The notes under the pieces are model-generated. The model worked only from the letters and a program-made list of their open reading frames with translations. It ran no database searches and was not told the DNA's origin. The translations under genes were made by a program, and so were the position numbers. Positions 13,021-25,350 of a stretch of 64,000 bases of DNA are shown here, piece after piece; the stretch's first letter is position 1; each line of letters starts with the position of its first letter. This DNA is from Trogon surrucura (taxonomy: Eukaryota > Chordata > Aves > Trogoniformes > Trogonidae), in assembly GCA_020746105.1 (NCBI GenBank), contig CM036617.1, positions 140,767,845 to 140,831,844 on the forward strand, written 5' to 3'.

Positions 13021-15245
13021 TAGAAACACAGGGAAGTAATCAGACAAGAGTGTTGGGAGTGATAGGCACCAGATCCTTAACTCTTGATAGATGTTTATTG
13101 GTTTATGCCATTTTAAGTCTGGAAGAGCCTGAGATTTTGGACATCAAAAGTTGTGACAGTTTCATGTCTGAAAAAGCTGTTTAAAATTATTTGTGGAGAC
13201 GTCTTCATTTTCTCTGTAGCCTGCTAAGTGTGCCTCACAGTCATGAAGGTTTTTGGCTTCACAGTCAGAGACAGAAGAACAGTCTGCTATGCTGTCGGGA
13301 TTTTATTGCCACTCATTTAAGATACCTTGCTTACTTTGTGAATAGTGTCAAACACAGTCCTTCTCTGCCACAATGTTATCAATATTATATGTTATAAATA
13401 CAATTTCACCCTTTACCTTCAAGAAAACTTTTAGTACATAATCTACAAAGTTGTTTATGGATTGCAGCTGGTTAATTTTTAGTTTTGTTGAATCAATTAT
13501 TTTTAGTTGAGTCCTATGCTAATTTACAGCACATGATCAGATATATGTATTTTCATTGTTCGGGCACCGTTGTGTCACTCAGAATACCAAATCTTGCTCT
13601 TAATTTTCCTAAGTTCATTTCTGTTGCATGTTAAACTGCAAACTGGAAGAACTAAGGGTGGCAGACCCAGCTTTTTGTAAAATACTTCTGGAGTGGTATC
13701 ATTCCCTTTTTAACTTTAATATTTTTTGTCCGAGACCTTCCACTGTGCGCATGAATAGCATTGACATAGTTTGAAGCCACGCTAATAAGTAGGAGAGAGG
13801 CAGAGGGTAATGAAATTAAACTGACAACAAAGACATTATTTTCAGAGCAAAGTTAAATTTTAATGCTTCTTGGAAAGAAATTAAAGGAAAAATAGGTTAT
13901 TACGAAATCTTTACTAGTTTAGGAGTGCGTCCTCTGGGAAGGAGAGTAATTGTGAAAGGATTGTGGAGGTAAACGGGCATGTAGATTTTCATCTGGAAAT
14001 TATTTTGGAAATGGTGGATGTTACTGGATGGAAATGATCAGTGCTACTGAATTTCACCATGAAAATCAGTAATGATGATTAAATTCTAACAGAAAGTAAA
14101 AGTGAGAATATAAAACAGAATTCCTTAGCTTGATTTATAGTCAGATTACCTAGGGAAGAAGTAACTTTAATTTGATTGGAAAATTTTTTAGATGTCTGAG
14201 TGATTTCTTTTTACTGGTCAGCTGTGAGTAAAACTCATCTTTGAGAGGTGCTTGCTTCTACCTGAAATATCCTGAATGAATGTCAGTTATGAAGCCTCAT
14301 GCTCCTGGAGATTCCATATTTAGTGTTGTAACATTTCAACTATATTGTAAATACCTATTTATTTCAATGAAGTTCCGTTGCACTGTTTTATCTGAGAATC
14401 AGAAAATGTCAGGCAAGGGAGAAGTAGCCTTTGGCTGTTGTAATTATTAGGGATGATAAAAAAAACCAAAACAACATAGGAAAGTACTGCTCTACTTTGT
14501 CTCTTTTTTAAAGACCAATATTGTAAGCTGTCCGTAGACATGAAGTTAATAATGCTACGCAGGACGAGGTGAGAGATTTTACACAGAGAGACAAATCTAA
14601 ATGTCCTGTTAGCCGTTAGAGATGTCTTCTTAATTCTTCTGTGAAGTAGAAGATGGGTATGTGTCACATTAGAGTCTAAGCCAGGGAGACACACATAACT
14701 TAGCAAAGAGAGGGAGAGATATTCCTTCATCTCAGAAATCTTGGAGCCTGAAGAGCTCATGGTGCTGTGCGGCGTAGCAACCCTCAGCGTGTGGGCTGGT
14801 GTGCAAAGGGAAAAGGATGGTCAGCTGGACAAGCTAAGGTGCCGCCAGAAGAGCAGTACCGTGCAGATTTTTCTAGCATTTTTGTCTGCCATCTTTCAAG
14901 GATTTCTACCTCTGTTAGAGTGGCACAGTGTTTACAGTCTCAAGCAATACCAGTGCAACTTCACTGTAGGATTTGGGCAATGAAGTGTGATTTTATTGTT
15001 GTTGTTCTGAGAATGAACAAATGGTATTTTCATCTAGTATTCAGTCGGTGTTTAATTCCTTATTACAGTTGGGATGGGCCACATGACTTACAAATACAGC
15101 TGTGGGAAACATTTTAAGAAACTTTTTAGTTTTGGTTGAAATTGCCAGTTTGTCAGAGATTTCAAAGAGATGACTTGTATTTTAAAAAAAAGGAAAAAAA
15201 AACCTCACACACTGAAAATCAAACAAATCTACTGAAAGACTGCTG

Positions 15246-15271
15246 TTGTTTGTTTATTTGTTTGTTTATCT
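15246..15271 (+). repeat. (TTTG)n-type simple repeat
   Basis: Short run of TTTG/TTTA units (tgtttgtttatttgtttgttt), preceded 50-60 bp upstream by an A-rich tract. Confidence 0.8.
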
Positions 15272-15744
15272 GTGGCTAGCATATCTAGCCCCTCAACAGA
15301 GCTTGGAGAGCTAAAGGAGCTGGAAAGTCTCAGCTCCCACACTCTTGGGCTTGAAGTTCAGGATTTACAGGCTTCCAAAGTCCTGACAGTCAGACCACCC
15401 CAGAGCTGGGCAGGGAATGGAAATTCTGCTTCAGAGGGAATTTCAGCAACAAAAAAGCTACATATTCTTCCAAACTGGAACTAAATCAAATATAAAAAAA
15501 CTTCTAATATTCTGCCAAATAAAGTTACTGTCCTGGGCTTAACTTCTTGCTATGACTTTAGAGTCTATTTTTGAATAATTTGTTCATGAACTTTTCCTGG
15601 TTCTTGTTCCTATGCATTGAAATCTCATAGCTGTTTTTTTCCAAGTGAGAACTGCACAGTCACATCATTACAAAATCCAGGAAATAGTAATCTGGAATCT
15701 TCAGGAATGTAACTTGACAACCTCGCCTCACCAATATGCACAGA

Positions 15745-16025
15745 AATCATAGAATCATAGAATCATAGAATGGCCTAGGCTGGAAGGGACCTTAGAGATC
15801 ATCTAATCCAACCTCCCTGTCACGGGCAGGGACGCCTCTCAACTAGATCAGGCTACTCAAGGCTCTGTCCAACTTGGCCTTGAACACCTCCAGGGAGGGG
15901 GCAGCCACAGCCTCTCTGGGCAATTTATTCCAAAGTCTTGCCACCTTTGTACTGAAGAATCTCTTCCTAAGATCTAATCTAAATCTATTCTCCTTCAACT
16001 TAAACCCATTTCCCCTTGTCCTATC
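15745..16025 (-). mobile_element. CR1 LINE 3' region
   Basis: Starts with three ATAGAATC units and tggcctaggctggaaggga, then runs through the CR1 3' UTR to taaacccatttccccttgtcc. Its reverse complement has the same gttgagaggcgtccctgcc segment as the SINE tail at 39.5 kb, so it belongs to the same CR1 subfamily. The next 180 bp (to about 16200) is not recognisable CR1. Confidence 0.92.
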
Positions 16026-17662
16026 AGTCGAATCTGAACGCAGAACCTGCTCGTCTCATGCTTTTAGTGGGCTGGACTGGATGGCCTGGCCTTAGAACTA
16101 AGGGTGTCCCTCACACCTCCTGGGAGTTGATGACTCATCCTGTGATCATCGAGAACAGGGGAGCTTCTCCAGAGGTGATGGATGGGAATCCACTTGCCTC
16201 CAATAATAGTAGGAGAAGCCTTTCGTTCAGTAACTTTAGTTCAGTAACTAACCCTCCCCTCTTCCTTACACTTTCAAACAGGAATTTTTAAAACTAAAGG
16301 GTATTGGTTTGCCAAACATCTATACATAATTTTGTGTACTTTTTAGGTAATTCTTGACAAGAATTTACTCATCAGTTCAGATAACTAGAGTTGAGGAAAA
16401 AAGAATTGGTGAATACTCTTAACAGCAAAGAGAATGTGCTCAGTCTTGTTGGTCTCTAAGATGCATAAGATTTCCTATGCTGATGAGTGTGAAAGTGCGT
16501 TTGTAGGAGTTTTCTGTGCATTTCTTATAGAACTCTAAACATATCAGGGCATGCCTTTTAGGTGCCCCTGCTGTACTATAAATAAATTTTATCAGCTTAG
16601 ATAACCTTGGGGATAGTTTCCTTTCCCCTTAGCAACTCAGGTAACATTATTCTTAATGAAATTGGGTTATCACAAAACACATGGATATGTTTATGTCCTT
16701 GTATGTGTAGTCTGATTTGTTACATCTCTTTAACTTTTTGATCTGTTTCCCAGTATCTGTTACAGGAGGTAGTGGTGGCAGAGCTTTAAACTGCAAGCTT
16801 CACCCACCATCCTACCCAACAAAGCAGAGTTACACATAAAAACAGCAGAGGCGGGGAGATTCACTCCTTCAACGGGCTTTGCATTAAAGTGGTGGTAGCA
16901 ACAGGACTGAAAGAATTTAAAGCCTCCTCACACAGACTTTTTTTTTTCCACAGGGAGAAGTTTTCAATATATTCACTGAAACTGAGATAAAATAGATTTT
17001 ATGAGCAGTGGAGCTAATAAAACTGAGTTTCCTGCAGATTTTTATCCTGTCACATCTCCACATCTTCCTGTAATACTCTTCTCTCCCTTGTCTTTCTTTG
17101 CCTCTTGCTTGCCGTTCATTCTGTTTCTCACTATGAATTTCCTTGGTATCTGCACTTCTCGTATCTCCAGTTGCCCCACAGAGCAACGCTGTGAGCTTCC
17201 TTCAACACGCCGTACCTGTTTGTTGGAGCGAGGGGCAGCAGGTGTAAGGGCAGACCGGCCGTGGGATTGGAGACTCTCACGATGTCCAGGGCCTGACCTC
17301 ACCCTTCCATCCATCGGAACGCCGATTTGGTTCTCACCATCGGCTCTTCAGCCACCAACTGTCAGAGAACATGCAAGAATGCAGGTCCTGGAGACCTTGA
17401 GCCCGGTGGCAAATGCGATTGAAGTTACCTATTTGCTTAAAAAATATGGTTAGGACTGACTGCATGGGAGACAGACAGTTAAGCTGTATTACATGTATCG
17501 CCTGCCTACTCCTGGGGTGTATTTTTACTTTGTAACTACGGTGTGTGCCACAAGAACTTCTTTCCCTAAGACTAGTACAAGTGCTCATTGTCAGAACTTT
17601 CCTTATCTGTTCCTGACCTATATATGATGTTCTTCTCTCATTGCTTCCATCCTTTTTGTCAG

Positions 17663-17798
17663 CATGACTCAGGTACAGTGCTGTCGCAGCCAGCTGGAGA
17701 AGCAATACTGTTCAGATGGGATTGAATTTGCCAGCGTGCATGAGGAATGTGATGCACATATTGGTGAAAATTCCACCTGTGAAGCTGAATACTTCAAG
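17663..17798 (+). CDS. FBLN1: FBLN1 exon 3: anaphylatoxin-like module II
   Basis: 136-bp exon after a tttttgtcag acceptor, ending acttcaag/gtgaga in phase 0. It supplies one base to the codon shared with exon 2 (giving Ser) and then codes for window residues 35-79. Five cysteines are present (VQCC, YC, EC, TC), matching the second anaphylatoxin-like repeat. An N-glycosylation sequon, N-S-T, lies directly before the last cysteine. The exon sits about 200 bp downstream of a CpG-enriched pocket at 17.15-17.42 kb. Confidence 0.95.
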
Positions 17799-18490
17799 GT
17801 GAGACATCATAGCTACTCCTGTTATTCTTTAAGAAATGGTATTGAAATTATATTGACTGTCTAGACTGGCGTTAAGGGTTGACCCTGAAGGTCACTGTAG
17901 CCAGTCTGATGCACAGAAACAGTTTTTCCAACCTACACCTCTTGTCTCTGTTAAGGCTGTCCACTTTTTTCTTGTCTGAGAGAAACAGTTCTACGCTGAG
18001 TGAAGCAAGACTGTCTCATTACATTTTAGCAGAGGCAGAGGGTAGAATGGAAAAGGGTGGAAAGTTTTGAATGGGTACTTGGCTAGGAAACTACTTCTGC
18101 ATGAAAAAAATACATCAGCAGTGTAGAAAGGGATGGGTGAGAAACTCAGATGTGTTTCAGACGTTAGCTTTCATTAGATCTTCGTGGCCTAAGGTCTGGC
18201 TCAGTGGTTTTCAGTGTTGCTGGTCCAAAGGGGTAGGACTGAAGTTAATCCTCTCAGTGTACTTAGAATTCTAGCTTGTGTACATGCCCTTAGTTAACAT
18301 GACTTCAATTTACAATTGAATAGAGACATCTGTAAGCTTGTGATAATAGCGTTTGATGCTAGAATAAAAATGCCTGTCATTGGTATCTTTAGTTAATCTG
18401 TGCCGGCCGGCCCAGCCCTAACCCGCGACACCTGTCCTCCACATTTATTGCTGTCTTTGTCTCTCATTCCCTGAGAAGGAGTATATTCAT

Positions 18491-18555
18491 ACCACTCTGC
18501 AGAGTGGTTTCGGAGGAAAATTCCTCCAGGAGGATCATGACCTTGACCATGACCC
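18491..18555. promoter_or_regulatory. Candidate regulatory cluster: two palindromes and three nuclear-receptor half-sites
   Basis: Within 65 bp: an 18-bp perfect palindrome ACCACTCTGCAGAGTGGT (18491-18508), an inverted repeat GGAGGAA-AA-TTCCTCC (18512-18527), and three head-to-tail hexamers TGACCT, TGACCA, TGACCC (18538-18555) with zero spacing. The first, with its flank, reads TCAAGGTCA on the minus strand, the monomer site of the NR5A and ESRR nuclear receptors. The motifs are seen directly; function is inference. A second CCTTGACCATG occurs at about 18738-18748. Confidence 0.4.
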
Positions 18556-20534
18556 AGTCATAAACAGCTCTGACCCTGCTAAGGATTCATTTTAGTGATG
18601 ATGAAAATAGATAAGGGTGATTCTAATTCTTCCCACTGCTCAAAGATGCTGAATGTTTTGATTCATTCAGTTAAAAATAAATATGGAAGATGGCAGACAA
18701 TGTCTGACTCATAAATTTCATCTCTCTTCAAAATCCACCTTGACCATGTTCCTGGCAGTAGGATGCCGCTGATGTCAGGGCTGTGAAGCAATCCATGTTC
18801 TTACTGTGATTAGAAGAAAGGTAACATGCTGATGAGACTGGCATTGTTGGATTGTCACACACTTGTCTTCATATGCAGCATAATTTTGTCCCATGGACGT
18901 GTGTGTCCTCCAGAGGGAACACGTCACTTGTCGACCACATCCAGGGTGTGTATGCCCTGCTTCTGGCGTGGAGATTCCTCTCGGCAGCCTTTACCATTAA
19001 GAAGCCTGTCCACCCCAATGGGAATATGCCATGAAAAACTTTTTAGCCCTCTGTATCAGTACTTTGAAGGGCTGTGGGGCTGGGATGGTGAGTACTCTGC
19101 AGATTCAAGTGCTTGCTGCCAGAGCCAGGTTTATAACAGCACCACTATTTTAAACACATGCCATGGGACAACTCTATACCAGAATGCAACTGTTGAAGGA
19201 AACCCACTTTCCCATCTGATGTTTTCCTATGTGGGCTTGGCAGCATGAAGAAGATGCTGTTTTTTAAAATGGCCAGACATCTTTAAAGGTGGCAGGCTTT
19301 TATGGTGACAGCTGTGTTATTAAACAAAATGGACTGGGCCTTGATCTCTGGCCCCCAGAAGAAATGTCTCAGCACAGCTCATGTCACGTAACTGACATCT
19401 TTCCCCTGCAAAACATGTTTCGTGAGGGCTGATGGGAATGCTGGCTGGCCTGTGCTAACCCCAAAATATGCTTCAGCCTTGTCTGAGAGGATGTTAGTTG
19501 CCATTAGAGCTTGCTAATATTTAAACATAATAGACGATTGCAGGAAAATGCCTGAGCCTGCATTCTGACCCTGTTTAATTTACTGGTATAAACATAGTCA
19601 GTGTTATTTAATCCTTATGAGCCCTGTTCTGCCCCCTGCCCCTACTCCCTGATAGGAATACCCTGCACTTAATAACTGTACTAGATGTAGCTGCAGGAGT
19701 AGAGTATCTTTGTCAATAATCCTGTTGATGCATGATGGACGTAGGTGATTATATGATCTGATATCAGTGAACGACTCATCGTGTCTTTTATTGAGTTCTC
19801 TTGCAATATATTTTGAATCTCATGACTTTGAGACATATGATGTATCTGATGATTGTGCCCTGCTGTGATAAACAGATTTTTACGTTGACAGCAAGCCCAT
19901 CATCTTGAATTAGGCTTGCATGTCATTTTACCTGAGTTGGTCTAGTTTTGTTTAGCTTAGGTACCATAGGAAATCATTTGGATCATCTTTGTCTCCTTCA
20001 AGGAAGCAGAAAGAGCAATTTAGTAATTCAATTCGTAGCATTATTTGCAGCGCTTTGCAGGAAATGAAGCAGCTAGTCTTTCTTTTGAATCTAGAACTCG
20101 AGATTGGAAAGAAGATAAAAAGACCATATTTTGAAAATGCTTGCCTCAACTTTTACACTTAAAGGTGGTAGGAATAGGAAATGATGAATATAATCTTACT
20201 CCTCCATTTTTTTGGAAGCATAGGTTTTCTGGCCTTAAAAAAAGGGATGCAAAACTAATCATCAATCTTTAAAATCTTTATCAAAAGACAGTAGTTAATT
20301 TCCAGGTTTGTTGTTGATACAGCAGATGTAGAAATGGTTCTATGAAAGTTTCTACCACAACAGCCCTGCAGAAAGGAGTGTACCTTGCAAAAGTTTTACC
20401 TTCTTCAAGGTGTTTGGATGTTTTTTTCCAGAATTTGTCATAGGTGCTTTCTTTTTGCAAAGATGGAGATACAGCCTTATCAGCCCTGTTATGTCAATAA
20501 TACTTTGGTTGGGTATATTAGGTGAGTGCAAAAG

Positions 20535-20612
20535 TCATAGAATCGTAGAACTGTATCAGCTGTAAGAGGCCTAGAAGATCATCGAGTCCAGCCTTTGTCC
20601 CAGTCCATATTG
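20535..20612 (-). repeat. Short CR1 3'-end scrap
   Basis: tcatagaatcgtagaactg then agatcatcgagtccagcc is the CR1 terminus in reverse orientation, broken off after about 78 bp. Confidence 0.75.
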
Positions 20613-21459
20613 CTTTGGATGGTTGAACATATTTTTTTATATTTCTTCAGATGTTTGAAAGTTCTGAAAAATTCTGCTGAGTTATTTGGTGGGTTTTTTT
20701 CAGTCTTTTTCATAGCATCTACTAGTTAGTCTGGATTTCGGCAAGTGAGAGACCTCTTGTGGACAGATACACTAAAGCAGTGTCACTACATGGTTCACTC
20801 TTCCAGATCTAATAACTTAAATGGTGACATAAAGAATGAAGACCTATTACAACATTTAACTTATTACAAGAGCTTATTGATGATTAGGTGATTTCTGATC
20901 ACAAACGCAAAAGTAAATCTTCAAACTTCTCACATTTATCTGTTCATTCCTTTATTCCTTCTGTCTTTATTCCTTTGTGTGAGAAGGCAAGGCATGAGAG
21001 CAGTCAAGGGATCATAGGACTTAAAGTAGGACACAGCTTTCTAGCCAAACATGAAGATCAAGGCAGGGTTTTGAAGCTGCATGGGCTTTTGCTAATAACA
21101 GGGGAGAGGCAAAGGAAAATATGTTTGAGGTTGTTATCAGGATCCCTTGAGAAGCAAAGGCTTACAGGCAGTGAAAGTGTGTAATAACAACTGGATCTTT
21201 AGGCTGTACCATCTGTGAAGGCAGCAGTGGTTCTGGCAAACGGGTGGATGATCATCCCAACATGCCTCCAGGCAGCTGGCAACTTTTGGAAAATAATTGC
21301 AAACACATCAAGAACTGAACTATATGGTGTCTAGGCTGTGTTCTGAACTAAATCATCAATGTCTTTTCGAACAGGGTAACAACCCTGAAAAAATCGGTGT
21401 GACAAAGGAGATGTTGAGATTGATCTTACCGGGATAGCAGTAGTTACATACTCCTTTGT

Positions 21460-21590
21460 ATTTCAGAATAGCAGAGTGCTTTGTGAACACGAGTTAAACT
21501 AGCCTTATCCCTGCTGTATTATTACCATTCCATAGTGGGAGAACTGAATGAAGAGGTGAGTTTCCAAGTTCACAGGTGAGATATGTGGAG
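21460..21590 (-). repeat. MIR-like fossil, reverse orientation
   Basis: agagtgctttgtgaacacg, a tattattaccattcc stretch and gtttccaagttcacagg follow the order of a reverse-read MIR/L2-type repeat. Diverged, with uncertain ends. Confidence 0.35.
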
Positions 21591-23971
21591 ACATATACAG
21601 ATCTACAGAGTCCTAGGTGTGTTCTGAGCACAGGGCTAATGATCAGCTTCTTCATCTTTTGTCTTTAGTTGAACAGGAAATGTTAGCCTTTAGGAATGCT
21701 GGTGCAGAATATCCCAGGGTCAATATTCAAAGCAAGTTACCATAAATATCACTTAAGGAAATATTTGACACTTTCCATCTCTGGGTCATTCTGGCTGTGT
21801 TATAGCAGCTTAAATTATTACCATTATCAAGATGTTAAATTGCAATGCATCAGGCACAATTAGAATAAATATAGGTTGGAACAAATGTTTCAATGCATAC
21901 AATTATGTTAAAACTAGTTGCAGTTTCTTACAGATATTGCAAGACTTAGCAAGCTCTGTGCTTGAAGATTCGCGTTAGCTGGAGACAGAGAGCTTTCAAG
22001 TGGTGGCTGAACATGGAAGAAATAAAGAACATAAGGTTATTCAGCACTTCCAAAATGGCAAGATTAATGATCACTCTTTACAAAAAAGAGAAAGTGAGAG
22101 AAACTCTGTAACTCCCACTTTTAGCTTGATGTGGCAAGGCAAAGAAATAGATTGAATGAAATTCATATGCCTAACAGTAGAAGCTAGTGAGGATAGCCAT
22201 TATGTGTTCATAATGTGAACCATAATAGTTCATAACGTGAAATTTTCTCAAAGCATCATCTATATTCAGTAATTTAAGTAAGATTTGGCTATCAAAAATA
22301 CACAGGTTTAAGTCAAACAATCTTCAGCTCAGTTCTAATTTCTGCCTTCTAATTTATGGTTGTGAAAATTGGACATCTAACAAAATTATGGACAGATGTT
22401 CAAAACTTGGAGAAGGATACCTCAGAAAAATGTTAGAAATATTAGACAGAGATGTTGCAATTCTTGGAAGAGATCATTAGGAGTCATCCAGAAAAGCCAG
22501 AAAAGATGGAAGTGTCCTAGGTGTATTAGTGATGAAACCAGAGCATCTGCCACTGGATGAAAGTAGTTGGAGAACCAAATAAAAAAAGTGGGTAGTGAGG
22601 AACCGTCCCACCAAACAGTAGTTAATAAAGGAAGAACGTGTTTTTTACATTATGGTGGGCATGAAAACAACACCCCAGCAGTGGCCAGGAGGGAAGTGTT
22701 CCTGCCATCCAGCATTCTGTAGCAGGGAATGGATTCGGTTGTGTATTTAAAGACTAAGTACAAAATAGTGTGCTTATATGCTTCAAAATGCTCCAAATTA
22801 AAAACGGTTGAAGAAGCAGGGAAAAGGGATTTTATTGTTTTACTTTCATGCTGCTCTTGATTTTAAAAGAACCTTTCACTGTAGTACAGAGAGAGAAATG
22901 TATACAACTTGTAAGGGAAAACTTAGAATTTAGGCAGAATACATCTCAGTGTAAAGAAAGAAATGTAATAGAATTCTTTTTAGTAGGTGTGGTGCTTAAA
23001 GCACCAAATTACAGAAATTTAGTTCCATGTTTAGTTATTTTATATTCCATCTGCTGTGTTTAATGGTGCAGGCTATTTACTTCAAGCAAAGGAGAGCCTG
23101 GAAGAATAATGAAATTAAAAATAAAAGCTTAAGTCTGCTTTTACATGACGGTAGCAATTGGCAGACACCGGTTCCAGAGAACCAAACATCTTTGCTGCTT
23201 TCTTATAGGAAGGAAGAAAACTGAATAAATTAAAAATGAAAGGAAACCTCCACAGGATTAACTTGTCCTGTGTTCGCTTCTGTAGCATATTTGAGGAGCG
23301 TAGATCAGCAGGTCTGGAAGAGACAGATCATATTTCATTGCTGGAAACCATGTCAGGACTGTGATGCTTTTAAATAATGTTTTAGGATATAGTCTGTTTT
23401 TCAGAGCAGAATAGCTTCTCATTGTGAGCTGATAACACTAACCTTGGGTGAATCATGTTTGTTTGCATGTTTGTCTCTCAGTTCAGAGAAGGATGGTTTT
23501 TGCTGGGAAAATGAGTGGACAGTTTACTTACAAACTGAACCATGTACTTCACTGATCGTGTCCCATTTTAATTGAACTGGACACAAAAGGGAGGCAGAGG
23601 TACCAAGAGGTCCCACTGTTTGCTGGTGTTTGAAACTGGGCCGTGCAGGCAGGAAGCAATGAATACGTGACCATTCTGGTCCTCTACGTCACCGTGCACA
23701 CGCGTTCACACATACACAGTATTTGTGAGAACTAGATCCAGGTTCTGTGCTTGGCTCTATGTAGGCCAGACGCAGAGCTTGCTGAACTCAACTGCAGATT
23801 AGAATGTGTGAGCCTGAGTATACCAGGACTTCTTAAAGAGTTTGCAGAAAATTTTCCAGCAGTTCACTGAAATGAGATACCACTATTGACACTACTGACA
23901 AAATTTGCAGTGATTTCTTCAAGGCTAGGATTTGACTGTTGTGGGTTTTTTTCTCTTTTTCTTCCCAACAG

Positions 23972-24146
23972 ACGTGTTGTAACTGCTGTTTGCTGGGCAG
24001 GAGTGCGCAAATTCAAGGACAGAGTTGTGAACCCAACCCAAAGATAGGATACCAGTGTGGGATTGTCTTCAGAGCGTGCTGTGCGAAGGGTCAAGAAGGC
24101 ATTGATATGTCCATCAGCGATGATGCTCCTCCTAAAAAGGAGCAAG
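23972..24146 (+). CDS. FBLN1: FBLN1 exon 4: anaphylatoxin-like module III
   Basis: 175-bp exon with acceptor cttcccaacag and donor caag/gtattt, entering in phase 0 and leaving with one base. It codes for window residues 80-137. The start TCCNCCLLGR and the later QSCE, YQCG and RACC give the eight-cysteine pattern of the third anaphylatoxin-like repeat, the best conserved of the three relative to human. The C-terminal part (SDDAPPKKEQ) is a charged linker that continues into the acidic exon 5. Confidence 0.96.
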
Positions 24147-24684
24147 GTATTTTACATTGCGAGTTATAAGAGAGACACAAAACAATATGGGGTACAAGGA
24201 GTGCTTGTACTTTGATTTATTTATGTTGGAATTCCTCTAACTCGAGATCTCCTTTGAGTAGTTTAATAATCAATGTTTTGGAGCTCATTTTTTGGCTAGT
24301 GGTGGCTGAAACATATACTGCTGGAGGCTGAAAGAGCTGGAAAGTGGTCACTTAGTTCCTGGTGTCAGAACTTAGCTATAAAACAGATTCTTTTGGTCCC
24401 TAATGATCTTATCTTGGAAAGTGAGTATAAGCTATTAATTTTTAATAGCATTTTGCCCACTGGTAAGTTCTTAATTAAAAAGAAAATTGACAGCTGATTC
24501 TTTTAATTGGATTTAAAAGCCAGACAGCCTTTGCCAGCTCGGAAGTATTTAAATGTTGCCTTTTGTGTGACAGTCAAATGCCCGCGTACTGGGGACATTT
24601 GAAATGCCTGGATTGTCTGAGAGAACTGAACATGTCTAGAAAACATGTTATTTGTATTTCTTTTGACAAGATCAAAAGAGAGGG

Positions 24685-25278
24685 TGTTCTGGTTTTGCTG
24701 GGATAGAATCACAAAGTCAATTTTCCATTCAGGAAAGCTGCGTTTTTGAGAAGACTGCAGCACCCTATTTGGTGAGAACAAAGTTGATAAGACACTTAGT
24801 TTTCATTCATGGCCAGCAGTGGTATGTGGGTCTCCATAGTGATCAAGGTCTTCTTCGAGTTGGCTGAGTGCTAAAGCCAGGAGGAGCGAGAGGCAGGGCT
24901 GCCGACCCAAGCTGGCCAACAGAAGTATTCACACCATGAAGGCCATGCTCCCTGTAAATTGGAAAGTTTGCTGGGGACAGTCTCTTCTCCTGATGGCCGC
25001 CATCCCTGGAGGGTCTCACCCATCATTCTGCTCCTGATGCCCACTCTCCGGTTTGCTGTGATGATTGTGCTTTCGCTGGAGCTGTGGTCCTCGCAGTGCC
25101 TGTCATCCAGCATTCACTGCTGGGAACATGCAGCTCACCACCACTATGTGGGCTGAGTATGGACTCGTGTACTTTATATTAGTATTAATACTAGGGGGTT
25201 TTATTATTATTTTTCTAAATTCATTTCCTTTTCAACCCATGGATCTCCTTTCTTTCTCCCCGATTCCCCTTCTCAGGG

Positions 25279-25315
<37 letters not shown>

Positions 25316-25350
25316 ACCACTGGGTGATAGAACAGCTGACTAAACAGACA
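24685..25350 (+). mobile_element. Avian ERVL-type solo LTR with internal (GT)n
   Basis: Begins tgttctggttttgctgggat, a start I know as typical of an abundant bird ERVL LTR family. It continues with segments in the expected order (gacccaagctggccaacag, then a TTATTATTATTTTT stretch, then tttcaacccatggatctcc). It ends with a degenerate version of the usual terminus (ctgactaaacagaca). Length about 666 bp. No internal retroviral region or second LTR is seen, so it is a solo LTR. No clear 5-bp target duplication remains, in keeping with age. Confidence 0.72.
25282..25312 (+). repeat. (GT)15 microsatellite
   Basis: An uninterrupted GT run of about 15 units inside the 3' part of the ERVL-type LTR. 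It is the longest pure dinucleotide run in the window. Confidence 0.97.

Larger units (their letters stand above)
9533..17662 (+). other. FBLN1: FBLN1 intron 2
   Basis: 8.1-kb intron. Contents: a 20-bp AT/GC-alternating palindrome (9983-10002), a CR1 3' end (11145-11248), an ancient amniote repeat fossil (12885-13020), a TTTG-type simple repeat (about 15246-15271), a CR1 LINE 3' end (15745-16025), and a CpG-enriched segment (about 17150-17420) just upstream of exon 3. No exon is recognised. Confidence 0.85.
17799..23971 (+). other. FBLN1: FBLN1 intron 3
   Basis: 6.2-kb intron. It holds a cluster of palindromes and nuclear-receptor-type half-sites (18491-18555), a small CR1 scrap (20535-20612), a MIR-like fossil (21460-21590) and a possible LINE reverse-transcriptase relic (22325-22480). 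The remainder shows nothing I can name. Confidence 0.8.

Noticed and set aside
25065-25343. 92-codon frame with a CVCVCV stretch
   Set aside because: The repeat residues come from translating the (GT)n microsatellite inside an LTR; not a gene.
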